Shown: one piece after another, positions 29,262-37,286 of the stretch
How the letters are laid out: each line of letters begins with the position of its first letter
Numbering within the stretch: position 1 is the stretch's first letter
DNA from: Thalassospira profundimaris
Lineage (GTDB): Bacteria; Pseudomonadota; Alphaproteobacteria; Rhodospirillales; Thalassospiraceae
Direction: 5' to 3'
Length of the DNA stretch: 64,000 nt
Assembly: GCF_003326755.1 (NCBI RefSeq)
Contig: NZ_JPWH01000007.1
Span: forward strand, 1 to 64,000
Position numbers and translations under genes: made by a program
Notes under the pieces: model-generated
What the model saw: the letters and a program-made list of their open reading frames with translations, nothing else
Told to the model about the DNA's origin: nothing
Databases searched by the model: none

Positions 29262-29297
29262 GCCCGGCTCCGGTTGCCAATGATGGCAGGGGCCGGG
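29262..29297 (+). terminator. Probable terminator after fahA
   Basis: Imperfect long hairpin (cccggc...gccggg, with inner ttgcca/tggca) followed by ttcttt, 49 bases after the fahA stop. Confidence 0.6.
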
Positions 29298-29710
29298 TTC
29301 TTTATGATGGTGTGTGTATCCTTGCCGGTCTCCTGGTTTTGAGAATACCGAATGGTGCTTTTCGTTCATGATTGCGCTGTTATGTGGTTCACACGCCCAT
29401 GTGTGGGCGGGAATGTGACGCATACCGTGTTCGGCAAAACGGCCTGAAGGTCCCTTCTTCGGGCTCACATGGCCTCAAACAGGCGGTTTTTCGGCATATT
29501 TGCTGGTTTCGCTGTCCACTACGCGACGATGTAAACAGGGTATAAAAGCAGTCTTTCAGGGCGGGATATATCGGGTCTGGTGAAATAAAAAGTTTCGGTT
29601 AAATTCGCCGGGCTTTTGTTTTGAGGTTTTCGCGACGCGTTTTTTGCGGTAGCTAAATATTGTCGAAGATCTGAAAAGTAAGAACAGAAAGAAAGTGCGA
29701 GGTCGCTACA
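29298..29710 (+). other. 413-base intergenic region before the Ter-type island
   Basis: No convincing gene. It holds a small perfect hairpin (cgccca-tgtg-tgggcg, 29394-29409) and, from about 29500, a run of A/T-rich sequence leading to the DUF1523 gene, where the promoter of the island's first operon should be. I cannot pick out a clear -35/-10 pair. Confidence 0.5.
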
Positions 29711-30337
29711 ATGAAGAACGTGCTGACTTTCCGAAATATTATTGTCGCGATTCCCTTGCTTGCCATAATTCTGGTGCTTGATTACGCCTTGCCACAAGTC
29801 GATGTGGTGAGAGCTGTTGGTGTCGAAATCAAGCGTATGGATACCGAGGATTCCAAAACGGGGCAGCAGCGCACGCGCGATGTCTATTTTTTGCAAACAG
29901 AAACCCAGGACGGAAAACCGAGAGTTTATCGCAACGAGGACAATTTCCTTTATTTGAAATTCAACTCGGCAGATCTTCAGGCCAAGGTGCAGTCTTTCGC
30001 GACGGACAAGCAGCTTGTTGCGGTAAGGCGTTATGGCTGGCGCATTCCCGCGTTTTCCATGTTTCCCAATGCCGTAAAGGTATGGGCGGTCGAGCCGGGT
30101 TACAGCCATATCCCCGTTTTCAATACAATTGTCATTGTTGGGCTTTTGGGGTTGGCGGCCTTTGTGTTTTTGCGCGTAAGGCGCCGGTTAAAGGCCATGG
30201 CGCAAAAACGCCAGGAAAAGGAAGAACGTGAAGCACGCGAGGCCGAAGAAGCGGCCGATCGTGCCCGGCAGGAAGCCCGCCATAAAGATGCCGATATTGA
30301 GTCTTTTCTGAACTCTGATGATCGCAAAACGGATTAA
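29711..30337 (+). CDS. DUF1523-family membrane protein
   Basis: 208 residues. One N-terminal transmembrane segment (about 8-27), a soluble, probably periplasmic region of ~110 residues with conserved-looking RDVYFLQTETQDGKPRVYRNEDN and VRRYGWRIPAFSMFPNAVKVW (in pattern), a second transmembrane segment (about 138-156), then a basic/acidic helical cytoplasmic tail (about 157-200, Arg/Lys/Glu-rich) likely to form a coiled coil. I recognise the DUF1523 family, whose function is not established. It ends 27 bases before the PRTase-TRSP gene in the same direction, so it may be the first gene of that operon and could anchor it to the membrane. Confidence 0.75.
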   Translation: MKNVLTFRNIIVAIPLLAIILVLDYALPQVDVVRAVGVEIKRMDTEDSKTGQQRTRDVYFLQTETQDGKPRVYRNEDNFLYLKFNSADLQAKVQSFATDKQLVAVRRYGWRIPAFSMFPNAVKVWAVEPGYSHIPVFNTIVIVGLLGLAAFVFLRVRRRLKAMAQKRQEKEEREAREAEEAADRARQEARHKDADIESFLNSDDRKTD

Positions 30338-30364
30338 TTAACACTAAAGGCTGCATCAAGAGAT

Positions 30365-31570
30365 ATGTTAAGGCACACGGAAACCTATGACCTTGAAGCC
30401 GGGGTCTTAACGTTGACCACACCTGTTCGCGACGGACCTGACCTGTTTCGCATTGCAGAGCGTTTAAATCCCAAACGGGCATTTCTTTTTGTTTCCACAA
30501 TTCTGGGGCGTCATATCCCGGTTGACCCCGCTAAACACCGCGCTGTTTTGCAGCAATTGGCCGATGGGGTATTGACCCATCTTTTGCCGGGTCCGGTATT
30601 TGTGATGGGGTTTGCCGAAACCGCCGTTGGCATTGGCGCGGGCGTTTTTGACTGTCTGCGCATGGCGGACCCTGATCGCGATATGGGCTATCTGACAACA
30701 ACGCGGTTTGCTCCGGCTGGCGCGCGCGAATGGTTCCGGATCGAGGAAAGCCATTCCCATGCGGTTGATCATTTGATCTTTGAGCCAGCACCGGGAGTTC
30801 TTCATCACGGGCCGGATGCGACACTGGTGATTGTGGATGACGAGGCGACAACCGGCGCGACCTTTGCCAAACTTGCCGCCGGGCTGAAGGCGCAGGGTCT
30901 GAGTTTTGGGCGTCTTGTTCTTGTGACATTGACGGACTGGTCGGATGGCAAGGCGGGCGACGCCGTTGGCGGGATATTTAAGGATGCCGATATATTCAGT
31001 GTGACCGCCCAGAACGGAACCTGGTCCTGGAGCCCTGACCGGACAAAAACGCCGCGTGCTCTTCCGGGGGCGTGTGATCCCTCTGTTGCGGCGTGGGTGC
31101 CGGATGCCGCCCAGGAATTTGCCGCCCCGCGTTTGGGTCTTTCCAGCCGCGAAGACCGGCAATCTGGCGAGGATATTCTGTCAAGCCTTCAACAGAACGG
31201 TCTTGAATGGCCTTCCACCGGGGATCGCATTCTGGTGGTTGGGGCTGGCGAGCATGTGTGGCAGCCGATGCTGGCGGCAGAAGCCTTAAGAGAGCGCGGA
31301 TTTTACACGCGTTTTATCACAACAACCCGTTCCCCCATTCTTCCCGGTGATACCATTCGCCATAAACTGAGCTTCCCGGACCATTACGGGCAGGGTTTCT
31401 GGATGTATATGCACAATGTTGTGCCTTCGGATTGGGACCGGATCCTGTTTTTTACCGAAACCGGGGCGGACGGGCTGTGCGACACGCTTTTGTCGGCACT
31501 GGGTCAAATCGATGTCATTGATGGCATTGGTGCCATCTCCGTTTTGAAGCCGATGGAAGGAAAGCCGTAG
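30365..31570 (+). CDS. Phosphoribosyltransferase-TRSP protein of Ter biosynthetic module
   Basis: 401 residues. The N-terminal part is a PRTase_2-type domain with the 13-residue PRPP-binding loop TLVIVDDEATTGATF (about residues 153-167). The remaining ~120 residues (from about 275, DRILVVGAGEHVWQPMLAAEAL) match the TRSP domain that accompanies this PRTase in Ter-associated operons. Comparative work on Ter systems proposed that such enzymes make a nucleoside-like metabolite. The exact reaction is unknown. The stop overlaps the next start (TAGTG), so translation is coupled. Confidence 0.85.
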   Translation: MLRHTETYDLEAGVLTLTTPVRDGPDLFRIAERLNPKRAFLFVSTILGRHIPVDPAKHRAVLQQLADGVLTHLLPGPVFVMGFAETAVGIGAGVFDCLRMADPDRDMGYLTTTRFAPAGAREWFRIEESHSHAVDHLIFEPAPGVLHHGPDATLVIVDDEATTGATFAKLAAGLKAQGLSFGRLVLVTLTDWSDGKAGDAVGGIFKDADIFSVTAQNGTWSWSPDRTKTPRALPGACDPSVAAWVPDAAQEFAAPRLGLSSREDRQSGEDILSSLQQNGLEWPSTGDRILVVGAGEHVWQPMLAAEALRERGFYTRFITTTRSPILPGDTIRHKLSFPDHYGQGFWMYMHNVVPSDWDRILFFTETGADGLCDTLLSALGQIDVIDGIGAISVLKPMEGKP

Positions 31571-32307
31571 TGCGTCCTGTTTTTTTCTCTGATCTGGATG
31601 ACACGGTTTTTCAAACGGCACGAAAAATGGATGCGCCGCCGCCTCCCGAAAGACTGGCGGCAGAAGCCTTGAATGGCAGTCATTCCTATATGACGGCCGG
31701 GCAGGATATGATGATAAAATGGCTGCTGGCCTCGACACGGTTCATTCCCGTTACGGCCCGTTCGTCAGAAGCCCTGGCGCGGTGCAAATTGCCCTTTGCC
31801 GATTATCAGATCTGCACGAATGGCGGTGTCATCCTGACGCCCGAGGGTATGCCCGATGCTGACTGGCATGCCAGGATGAAGCACGAAGCCGATGCGGTGG
31901 CCTCCGGGCTTGAAAACCTGATGTCCTTCATGGCCCGGCAAACCCCGGCGGGCCGGTTCCGCTACTGGATCGTCGAGGATTTCGGGGTGGGGTTTTATTT
32001 TTGTGTCAAATCGAACGAAGATGCCCGCAGGCTCGATGATATAGACGCTGAACTTTGCGAGGTTGCCAGGGCGGCACTGGTGCGTCATCGCAATGATAAT
32101 AACCTGTCATTTACCCCAGCAGGTATTTCCAAGCGGGGTGCCGTTCAATATCTGGCGGAAAAGCTGGGGCTTGATGGATCATCTGTACCCGTATTTGGTA
32201 TGGGGGACAGTTTGACAGACCTTCCCTTTATGGCAGCGTGCGACATGCTGGTAATCCCGAAAAAATCCCAAATTGCCCAAACAAAATTATACCCGGAGGA
32301 CGGCTGA
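31570..32307 (+). CDS. HAD-superfamily hydrolase of Ter biosynthetic module
   Basis: 245 residues from a GTG start that overlaps the previous stop by one base. Motif I is DLDDT (Asp8, Asp10) and motif IV GMGDSLTDLPFM (about 214-225), with a C2-type cap between, as in Cof/sucrose-phosphatase-like HADs. It probably removes a phosphate from the product of the flanking phosphoribosyltransferases. Its stop overlaps the StiP start as TGATG. Confidence 0.85.
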   Translation: MRPVFFSDLDDTVFQTARKMDAPPPPERLAAEALNGSHSYMTAGQDMMIKWLLASTRFIPVTARSSEALARCKLPFADYQICTNGGVILTPEGMPDADWHARMKHEADAVASGLENLMSFMARQTPAGRFRYWIVEDFGVGFYFCVKSNEDARRLDDIDAELCEVARAALVRHRNDNNLSFTPAGISKRGAVQYLAEKLGLDGSSVPVFGMGDSLTDLPFMAACDMLVIPKKSQIAQTKLYPEDG

Positions 32308-33407
32308 TGTCTCGGCCTTCCCAATTGATCAAAGGGTCTTATGACCCCGAAGACGTCAAATTTCTTCTAAAGCAGGTCGAGATTGCGCCAACGGATATTG
32401 CCACCAAGGAAAAAAATATCCAAAGCGGAACGGTGCATTATTCGGAAATGATTTCGCAGGAACGTCGCCCGGATGCGCGCTATCTGCAAATCTTTGAAAC
32501 CGCCCGTCAGCAAAGCGAAGAGCGGATTGCACGCGAGATTTCAGGGCTTGCGCAGCATATTGTCGCACGGATTGGCCGCAATGAGCTGGATCGGCGAATG
32601 ACACTCTGTTCGCTTGTGCGCGCCGGGGTGCCCTATGGCGTTTTGCTGCATCGTGAATTGACCGCTCTGGGCGTGGATAGCCGGCATTTCGGCATGTCTA
32701 TCATTCGCGACCGCGGACTTGATGGAAATGCCCTTGATTTTATTTTGGCAAAACGCCCGATTGAGGGTGTTGTTTTTGTCGATGGCTGGACCGGAAAAGG
32801 GGCGATTTCGACTGAATTAACAAAATCGTGGCAGGAAATGACCGGGCGTTCCAAGGTTGAACTTGCCGTTTTGGCCGACCCCAGCGGTTTTGCCTCAATG
32901 GCCGGGTCATATGAAGACTGGCTTATTCCCTCGGGTATTCTTGGCGCAAATGTTTCAGGTTTAATCAGCAGGTCGATTCTGAACCGCCAGGTAATAGGCC
33001 CAACCGATTTTCACGGATCCATACCGGTTAATCATCTTGCGGATATAGATATATCTCTCGATTTTGTGAACCGTATTACAGCTCTTATGCCGAAATACAG
33101 GGGCATATATGGAATGCCCGCACCTGAAATGGATTTGGCCAGTTTGCGGATGCGGGCGTTAGCGTGTATTAATCGTGTCGCGGAATTGTTTGATGTTGAT
33201 AACATTAACCGGATTAAACCCGGTATTGCCGAGGCAACACGGGCTGTTTTACGCAGGCGCCCCAAAAAAGTCATAATCAGGTCACTGGAAGACCCTGATC
33301 TTGCGGCACTCATTCATCTGTGCCGGTTGGACAAGGTCGAACTGCTTGAAAATGCAGATCTTACGGGTCCATACCGCGCCATAACGCTGATTGAAAAAAT
33401 GTCTTGA
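32307..33407 (+). CDS. StiP-family PRTase with C-terminal PELOTA domain
   Basis: 366 residues from ATG 32307; translational coupling to the HAD gene decides this start over an in-frame one at 32238. The StiP/PRTase_1-type N-terminal and central part (SYDPEDVKFLLKQVEI, QSGTVHYSEMISQE) includes a PRPP-like loop VVFVDGWTGKGAIS (about residues 155-168). The last ~70 residues (from about 295) resemble the PELOTA RNA-binding domain. StiP was once annotated as a cysteine protease, but the sequence reads better as a phosphoribosyltransferase. Third gene of the coupled trio in the Ter island. Confidence 0.85.
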   Translation: MSRPSQLIKGSYDPEDVKFLLKQVEIAPTDIATKEKNIQSGTVHYSEMISQERRPDARYLQIFETARQQSEERIAREISGLAQHIVARIGRNELDRRMTLCSLVRAGVPYGVLLHRELTALGVDSRHFGMSIIRDRGLDGNALDFILAKRPIEGVVFVDGWTGKGAISTELTKSWQEMTGRSKVELAVLADPSGFASMAGSYEDWLIPSGILGANVSGLISRSILNRQVIGPTDFHGSIPVNHLADIDISLDFVNRITALMPKYRGIYGMPAPEMDLASLRMRALACINRVAELFDVDNINRIKPGIAEATRAVLRRRPKKVIIRSLEDPDLAALIHLCRLDKVELLENADLTGPYRAITLIEKMS

Positions 33408-33810
33408 TGACGCTTTTTTGCGTTGCGCCTGAAAGCGGATATATATTTTGAGTGCCGGTGCAATTGTATAATTGTGGCATAAAAAAGGCCATATTCGTGA
33501 CGGGTTATTATCCCTGATATTTCTGATCGGGGATTTGACATCAAAATGCGCATTATGTCAGCGTTATCGGCGGTTTTACTGGTTGGTTGTCAATGGTGTG
33601 TTGCCAGTGATGATCGAGTTCACAGCTCTCAGGCTTGTAAGTTTTAAGATGTTGTTTAAAACGGAATAAAATAAATTCAGCGTTCTGTTGCGTTACCGAA
33701 AAAATAAAATTTTGTTATCGGGTTTCTCTTTCGCGCAGTTTGTATCAGGATGCAGGTTAAACACTCCGTCGATTGTTAAAATTCACGATTCGGAGAATAA
33801 GGAGAATTAA
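33408..33810 (+). other. 403-base A/T-rich gap between biosynthetic trio and terD block
   Basis: Markedly more A/T-rich than the flanking genes. It should contain the promoter of the terD-terB unit and holds one small lipoprotein-like reading frame (33546-33647). I see no convincing terminator after the StiP gene and no obvious operator. Confidence 0.5.
33546..33647 (+). CDS. Possible 33-residue lipoprotein-like peptide
   Basis: ATG to TAA gives MRIMSALSAVLLVGC followed by 18 residues. Residues 12-15 (L-V-G-C) match the bacterial lipobox, and Arg2 plus a hydrophobic stretch resemble a short lipoprotein signal, so the mature peptide would be 19 residues with three Cys. A ggga sequence lies ~15 bases upstream, which is weak as a ribosome site. 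It may be chance in an A/T-rich gap; small secreted peptides of this size do exist (entericidin-like). Confidence 0.25.
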   Translation: MRIMSALSAVLLVGCQWCVASDDRVHSSQACKF

Positions 33811-34401
33811 ATGAGCATTTCCCTTTCCAAAGGTCAGACCTTGTCTCTGGAGAAAGATACGGGGTTATCCAAAGTTTTCATGGGCTGCGGCTGGGACCCG
33901 GCAAAACCGGAAAAAAAGGGTTTTTTCAGCAGCCTGCTGGGCGGCGGGGGCGCAGATGAAATTGACCTGGATGCCTCGGTGATTGTTTTTGATGCCAACA
34001 AAAACGCGATTGATCTGGTGTGGTTTCAGCAACTGACATCAAAAGACAACGCCATCACCCATAGCGGCGACAACCTGACCGGCGAAGGGGATGGCGATGA
34101 CGAGACGATCTATGTCGATCTCAAGGCCCTGGATGCGCGGGCAAAATACCTTGTTTTCACTGTGAACAGCTTTCGCGGGCAAACATTTGACGAAGTCGAC
34201 AACGCTTTTGCGCGTCTTGTTGACCACAGCAAAAACGCCGAAATTTGCCGCTATACCCTGGCCGAGAAGGGCCGTCATACCGGTGTTGTGATGGCATCGA
34301 TGGAAAAAACGGATTCAGGCTGGCAGTTGACCGCACATGGTACGCCCACCAATGGCCGCACCGCACATGACCTTGCCGGTGCGGCATTGGCAGCGATTTA
34401 A
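33811..34401 (+). CDS. TerD-family protein, variant with Gly-rich insert
   Basis: 196 residues, one TerD domain. The Ca2+-binding motifs are visible: EIDLDASVIVFD (about 50-61) and SGDNLTGEGDGDDE (about 85-98). Between GCGWDP (26-30) and the DLD motif is a ~20-residue insert, KKGFFSSLLGGGGAD, absent from the two other TerD proteins here but similar to the GGFFGMGKR stretch in the TerA-like protein. TerD proteins are cytosolic Ca2+-binding stress proteins of tellurite-resistance and phage-response systems. Good GGAG site. terB follows 11 bases later. Confidence 0.9.
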   Translation: MSISLSKGQTLSLEKDTGLSKVFMGCGWDPAKPEKKGFFSSLLGGGGADEIDLDASVIVFDANKNAIDLVWFQQLTSKDNAITHSGDNLTGEGDGDDETIYVDLKALDARAKYLVFTVNSFRGQTFDEVDNAFARLVDHSKNAEICRYTLAEKGRHTGVVMASMEKTDSGWQLTAHGTPTNGRTAHDLAGAALAAI

Positions 34402-34412
34402 GGAGAAATGTC

Positions 34413-34862
34413 ATGCTAAACTGGTTAAAAGAAAACGCGGCGCAGGCGCGCTCCAAATTGACGGCAGAAGCCTCGAAATTCAAAAACAGGGCCTTTATGG
34501 AAGCCGTTGTAAATGGCTGTGCCCTGGTTGCCGCCGCCGATGGCAGCATTGATTCCTCTGAAAAGCAGAAGATGGCCGGCTTTATCGAACGTGCAGACGA
34601 GCTCAAGCACTTTGACATGCGCCAGATTATCGACGTTTTCCAAAAAGCGGCCGCGGATTTCGAGTTCGATCACGGCATCGGCAAAGCCTCTGCCCTGAAA
34701 ACGATCAGCAAAATCAAAGGCAATGATGAACAGGCACGGCTGCTTGTCCGGGTTGTTTGCGCGATTGGTGCTGCCGACGGCGATTTTGATCCGCAGGAAA
34801 AGGCAATGGTTGCCGAGATTGCACGCGAACTTGGCCTTAATCCTGCCGATTTCGATCTTTGA
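34413..34862 (+). CDS. terB: TerB-family protein
   Basis: 149 residues, all-helical TerB fold with two similar acidic repeats: VAAADGSIDSSEKQKMAGFI (about 33-52) and IGAADGDFDPQEKAMVAEIA (about 118-137). These are metal-binding-type ADGxxDxxE motifs. TerB links membrane-associated TerC with cytosolic Ter proteins in described systems. Follows terD closely with a strong AAGGAG site and ends at a hairpin terminator. Confidence 0.92.
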   Translation: MLNWLKENAAQARSKLTAEASKFKNRAFMEAVVNGCALVAAADGSIDSSEKQKMAGFIERADELKHFDMRQIIDVFQKAAADFEFDHGIGKASALKTISKIKGNDEQARLLVRVVCAIGAADGDFDPQEKAMVAEIARELGLNPADFDL

Positions 34863-34876
34863 GCCATACGGGCTTT

Positions 34877-34904
34877 CGGGCAGGCCCGGGTGCCTGCCCG
34901 TTTT
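34877..34904 (+). terminator. Terminator after terB
   Basis: 9-bp perfect arms cgggcaggc/gcctgcccg with a 6-base loop, followed by tttt, 14 bases after the terB stop and 20 before the next gene. Confidence 0.8.
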
Positions 34905-34923
34905 ATGATTGCTGGAAATATAT

Positions 34924-35874
34924 ATGCACGAACTTGACACATACCAGCTTGCTGTTATCGCCCTGGGGGCGATTTCCTTTGGCATTTATCTGCTTGTAAA
35001 GGGGGGCGACTGGACAATCGACAATGCTGTGGTCATTGCCGAAAAATTCGGTTTATCAAAACTTTTTATTGCGGCAACCATTGTTGCCTTCGGAACCTCC
35101 GCACCAGAGCTTTTTACCTCTGTAAATGCCAACTTGTCCGGCTATCCGGGCATTTCGGTTGGCAATGTGGTTGGTTCAAACATCGCAAATGTACTGATGG
35201 TGATTGGCATTTCCGCCGTAATCGCCCCGATTGTGTTTCGTCGGGCCGAGGTGCGGGTGGATGCGCTGGTGATGCTGGGTGCCACCGCTGCGATGGTCGC
35301 AGCGATCATGTATGGCCTGTTGCCGCGCTGGGGCGGTATTGTCTTGGTCGTGGCAATCGTTTTGTATGTTGTCTATCAGTACAAGGCCGCGAAACTCGAC
35401 GTCGAAGAGGTCGAGGAACACGAAGCTGACAGTTCCTATCCTGGTGTGATGATGATTGTTGGCATTGTGACGCTGGTTGTTGGCTCCGAGCTTCTGGTTC
35501 AGGGGGCCGTAGCGGGTGGCATGGCGCTGGGCGTTCCCGAGGCGGTGATCGGCATGACCGTCATTGCATTCGGAACCTCGTTGCCGGAACTTACCGCCTG
35601 TGTGGCTGCGGCACGGAAGAACCATTCCGACATGATCATTGGCGGCATCGTTGGTTCCAACATTTTCAATATATTGTCTGTGATGGCGGTTTCGGCGGTT
35701 GCAAAGCCGCTGGTCATCGACAGCCGGTTTGCCAGCTTTGACATGCCGATTGTTGTTGCCGTGACATTGCTTTTTGCGGCGTTCCTGCTGTTTGCCGGCA
35801 GGATAGGCCGTGTCGCCGGTGCGCTGATGGCTGTTGGCTATCTGGGCTTTACCTTTGCCCAGTATCAGTACTGA
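34924..35874 (+). CDS. CaCA-family cation (Na+/Ca2+-type) exchanger
   Basis: 316 residues from ATG 34924, which follows a GGAA site. About ten transmembrane segments with the two inverted alpha-repeats of the family: GTSAPELFTSVNANL...GNVVGSNIANVL (about residues 57-95) and GTSLPELTACVAAARK...GGIVGSNIFNIL (about 217-250). A short acidic cytosolic loop (DVEEVEEHEAD) separates the halves. It resembles YrbG/YfkE-like exchangers and would move Ca2+ (or K+/H+) across the inner membrane. It is embedded between terB and terD genes, where Ter loci more often carry terC. A functional tie to the Ca2+-binding TerD proteins is inference. Confidence 0.9.
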   Translation: MHELDTYQLAVIALGAISFGIYLLVKGGDWTIDNAVVIAEKFGLSKLFIAATIVAFGTSAPELFTSVNANLSGYPGISVGNVVGSNIANVLMVIGISAVIAPIVFRRAEVRVDALVMLGATAAMVAAIMYGLLPRWGGIVLVVAIVLYVVYQYKAAKLDVEEVEEHEADSSYPGVMMIVGIVTLVVGSELLVQGAVAGGMALGVPEAVIGMTVIAFGTSLPELTACVAAARKNHSDMIIGGIVGSNIFNILSVMAVSAVAKPLVIDSRFASFDMPIVVAVTLLFAAFLLFAGRIGRVAGALMAVGYLGFTFAQYQY

Positions 35875-35946
35875 CGCATGGCAGAAACTTTCCGGGAAGA
35901 TGAAAAGCAATCTTTCTCAACGTTCTCTGACTAGAAAGGATAAGAA

Positions 35947-36525
35947 ATGGCCCTGACACTTTCCAAAGGTCAAAACCTCTCGCTCACCAAAACGGACCCG
36001 GGACTGTCGAAAATCCTTGTCGGGCTCGGATGGGATGAACGCCAGACGGACGGTGCCGAATTTGACCTCGACGCTTCGGCATTTTTGCTGAATGAAGCGG
36101 GTAAGGTTCGCAGTGACGCCGATTTCATTTTCTATAACCAGATGAATTCGTCCTGTGGTTCCGTCAGTCATACCGGCGACAACCGTTCCGGTGCGGGCGA
36201 GGGGGACGATGAAGCGATCAAGGTGAATCTCGATACGATTCCCGCCGATGTGCAAAAGATCGCCATCACCGTAACGATCCACGAATTTGAAGCGCGCAAG
36301 CAGTCTTTTGGTCAGGTCACCAATGCCTTTATTCGCATTGTCAATGATGCGACAGGCAGCGAAGTCGTGCGTTATGACCTGACCGAAGATTATTCGACGG
36401 AAACCGCAATGGTTTTTGGCGAGCTGTATCGCCACAACGGTGAATGGAAATTCCGGGCTGTCGGCCAGGGCTATAATGGTGGTCTTGCCGCGCTGAGCAA
36501 GCAGTATGGCGTGAATATCAGTTAA
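35947..36525 (+). CDS. terD: TerD-family protein (canonical)
   Basis: 192 residues, the standard TerD/TerE length. GLGWD at 26-30, FDLDASAF at 39-46 and [13 protein letters not shown] at 77-89 supply the acidic Ca2+ ligands. The C-terminal half has [29 protein letters not shown]. Closely similar to the next gene, so a tandem duplication. Ribosome site AGAAAGGA. Which copy is TerD and which TerE cannot be decided by eye. Confidence 0.92.
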   Translation: MALTLSKGQNLSLTKTDPGLSKILVGLGWDERQTDGAEFDLDASAFLLNEAGKVRSDADFIFYNQMNSSCGSVSHTGDNRSGAGEGDDEAIKVNLDTIPADVQKIAITVTIHEFEARKQSFGQVTNAFIRIVNDATGSEVVRYDLTEDYSTETAMVFGELYRHNGEWKFRAVGQGYNGGLAALSKQYGVNIS

Positions 36526-36604
36526 TCATCTAATCCCGTCACAACAAACAATGTCGGTGTGCAGACAGCGGCATGTTTTTTAAAAACAATGGAAGGAACT
36601 GACA

Positions 36605-37183
36605 ATGGCTGTATCACTTCAAAAGGGTGGCAACGTTTCCCTGACCAAAGAAGCACCGGGCCTGAGCAAAGTCATCGTTGGGCTTGGCTGGGATCCGCGC
36701 GCAACCGACGGTACCGATTTTGACCTTGATGCGTCGGTTTTCATTTGTGGTGAAGATGGCAAGGTGCTCTCTGATGGTCACTTTGTTTTCTATAACAACA
36801 CCAAAAGCCCGGATGGTTCGGTCGAGCATACCGGCGACAATCGCACCGGCGCGGGTGAAGGTGATGACGAACAGGTTAAAGTTGACCTCGGTAAAGTTCC
36901 CGCAGAGGTCAAAAAACTGGTTTTTGCCGTAACCATTCATGAAGCTGCGGCGCGCAAGCAGAATTTTGGCCAGGTGGGCAATGCCTTCATGCGTGTCATC
37001 AACCAGGATGGCGACAAGGAACTGGCCCGTTATGACCTGTCGGAAGACTATTCCGTCGAAACGGCAATGATTTTCGGCGAGGTCTATCGTCACAATGACG
37101 AGTGGAAGTTCAAGGCGATCGGCGCCGGTTTTGAAGGGGGCCTTGGCCCGCTAGCTTCCTCGCATGGCGTGAATTTGGGCTAA
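36605..37183 (+). CDS. TerD-family protein (canonical, second tandem copy)
   Basis: 192 residues. It has the same motifs at the same positions as the previous gene: GLGWD 26-30, DFDLDASVF 38-46, [13 protein letters not shown] 77-89, and [27 protein letters not shown] near the end. GGAAGGA site before the ATG. Ends just before a strong terminator that separates this block from the TerA-like gene. Confidence 0.92.
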   Translation: MAVSLQKGGNVSLTKEAPGLSKVIVGLGWDPRATDGTDFDLDASVFICGEDGKVLSDGHFVFYNNTKSPDGSVEHTGDNRTGAGEGDDEQVKVDLGKVPAEVKKLVFAVTIHEAAARKQNFGQVGNAFMRVINQDGDKELARYDLSEDYSVETAMIFGEVYRHNDEWKFKAIGAGFEGGLGPLASSHGVNLG

Positions 37184-37191
37184 GCTGTTTT

Positions 37192-37228
37192 AAAGTGCGC
37201 GCGGATCAATGTCCGGGCGCACTTTTTT
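37192..37228 (+). terminator. Strong rho-independent terminator after second terD
   Basis: Arms aaagtgcgc/gcgcacttt with an inner cgga/tccg stem, then a T-run (37223-37228), 8 bases after the stop codon. Confidence 0.9.
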
Positions 37229-37286
37229 ATTTCACCTCTCGAAACCGGCACCCGGCACCACCAGGACGCATGTCAGGAGATTTAAA

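Noticed and set aside
28548-29468. 306-codon frame on the minus strand opposite fahA
   Set aside because: Antisense to fahA, low-complexity His/Arg/Gly composition and no ribosome site; a shadow frame.
33472-33669. 65-codon plus-strand frame in the ter gap
   Set aside because: No plausible ribosome site or motif; the smaller overlapping frame at 33546 has at least a lipobox and was kept at low confidence instead.
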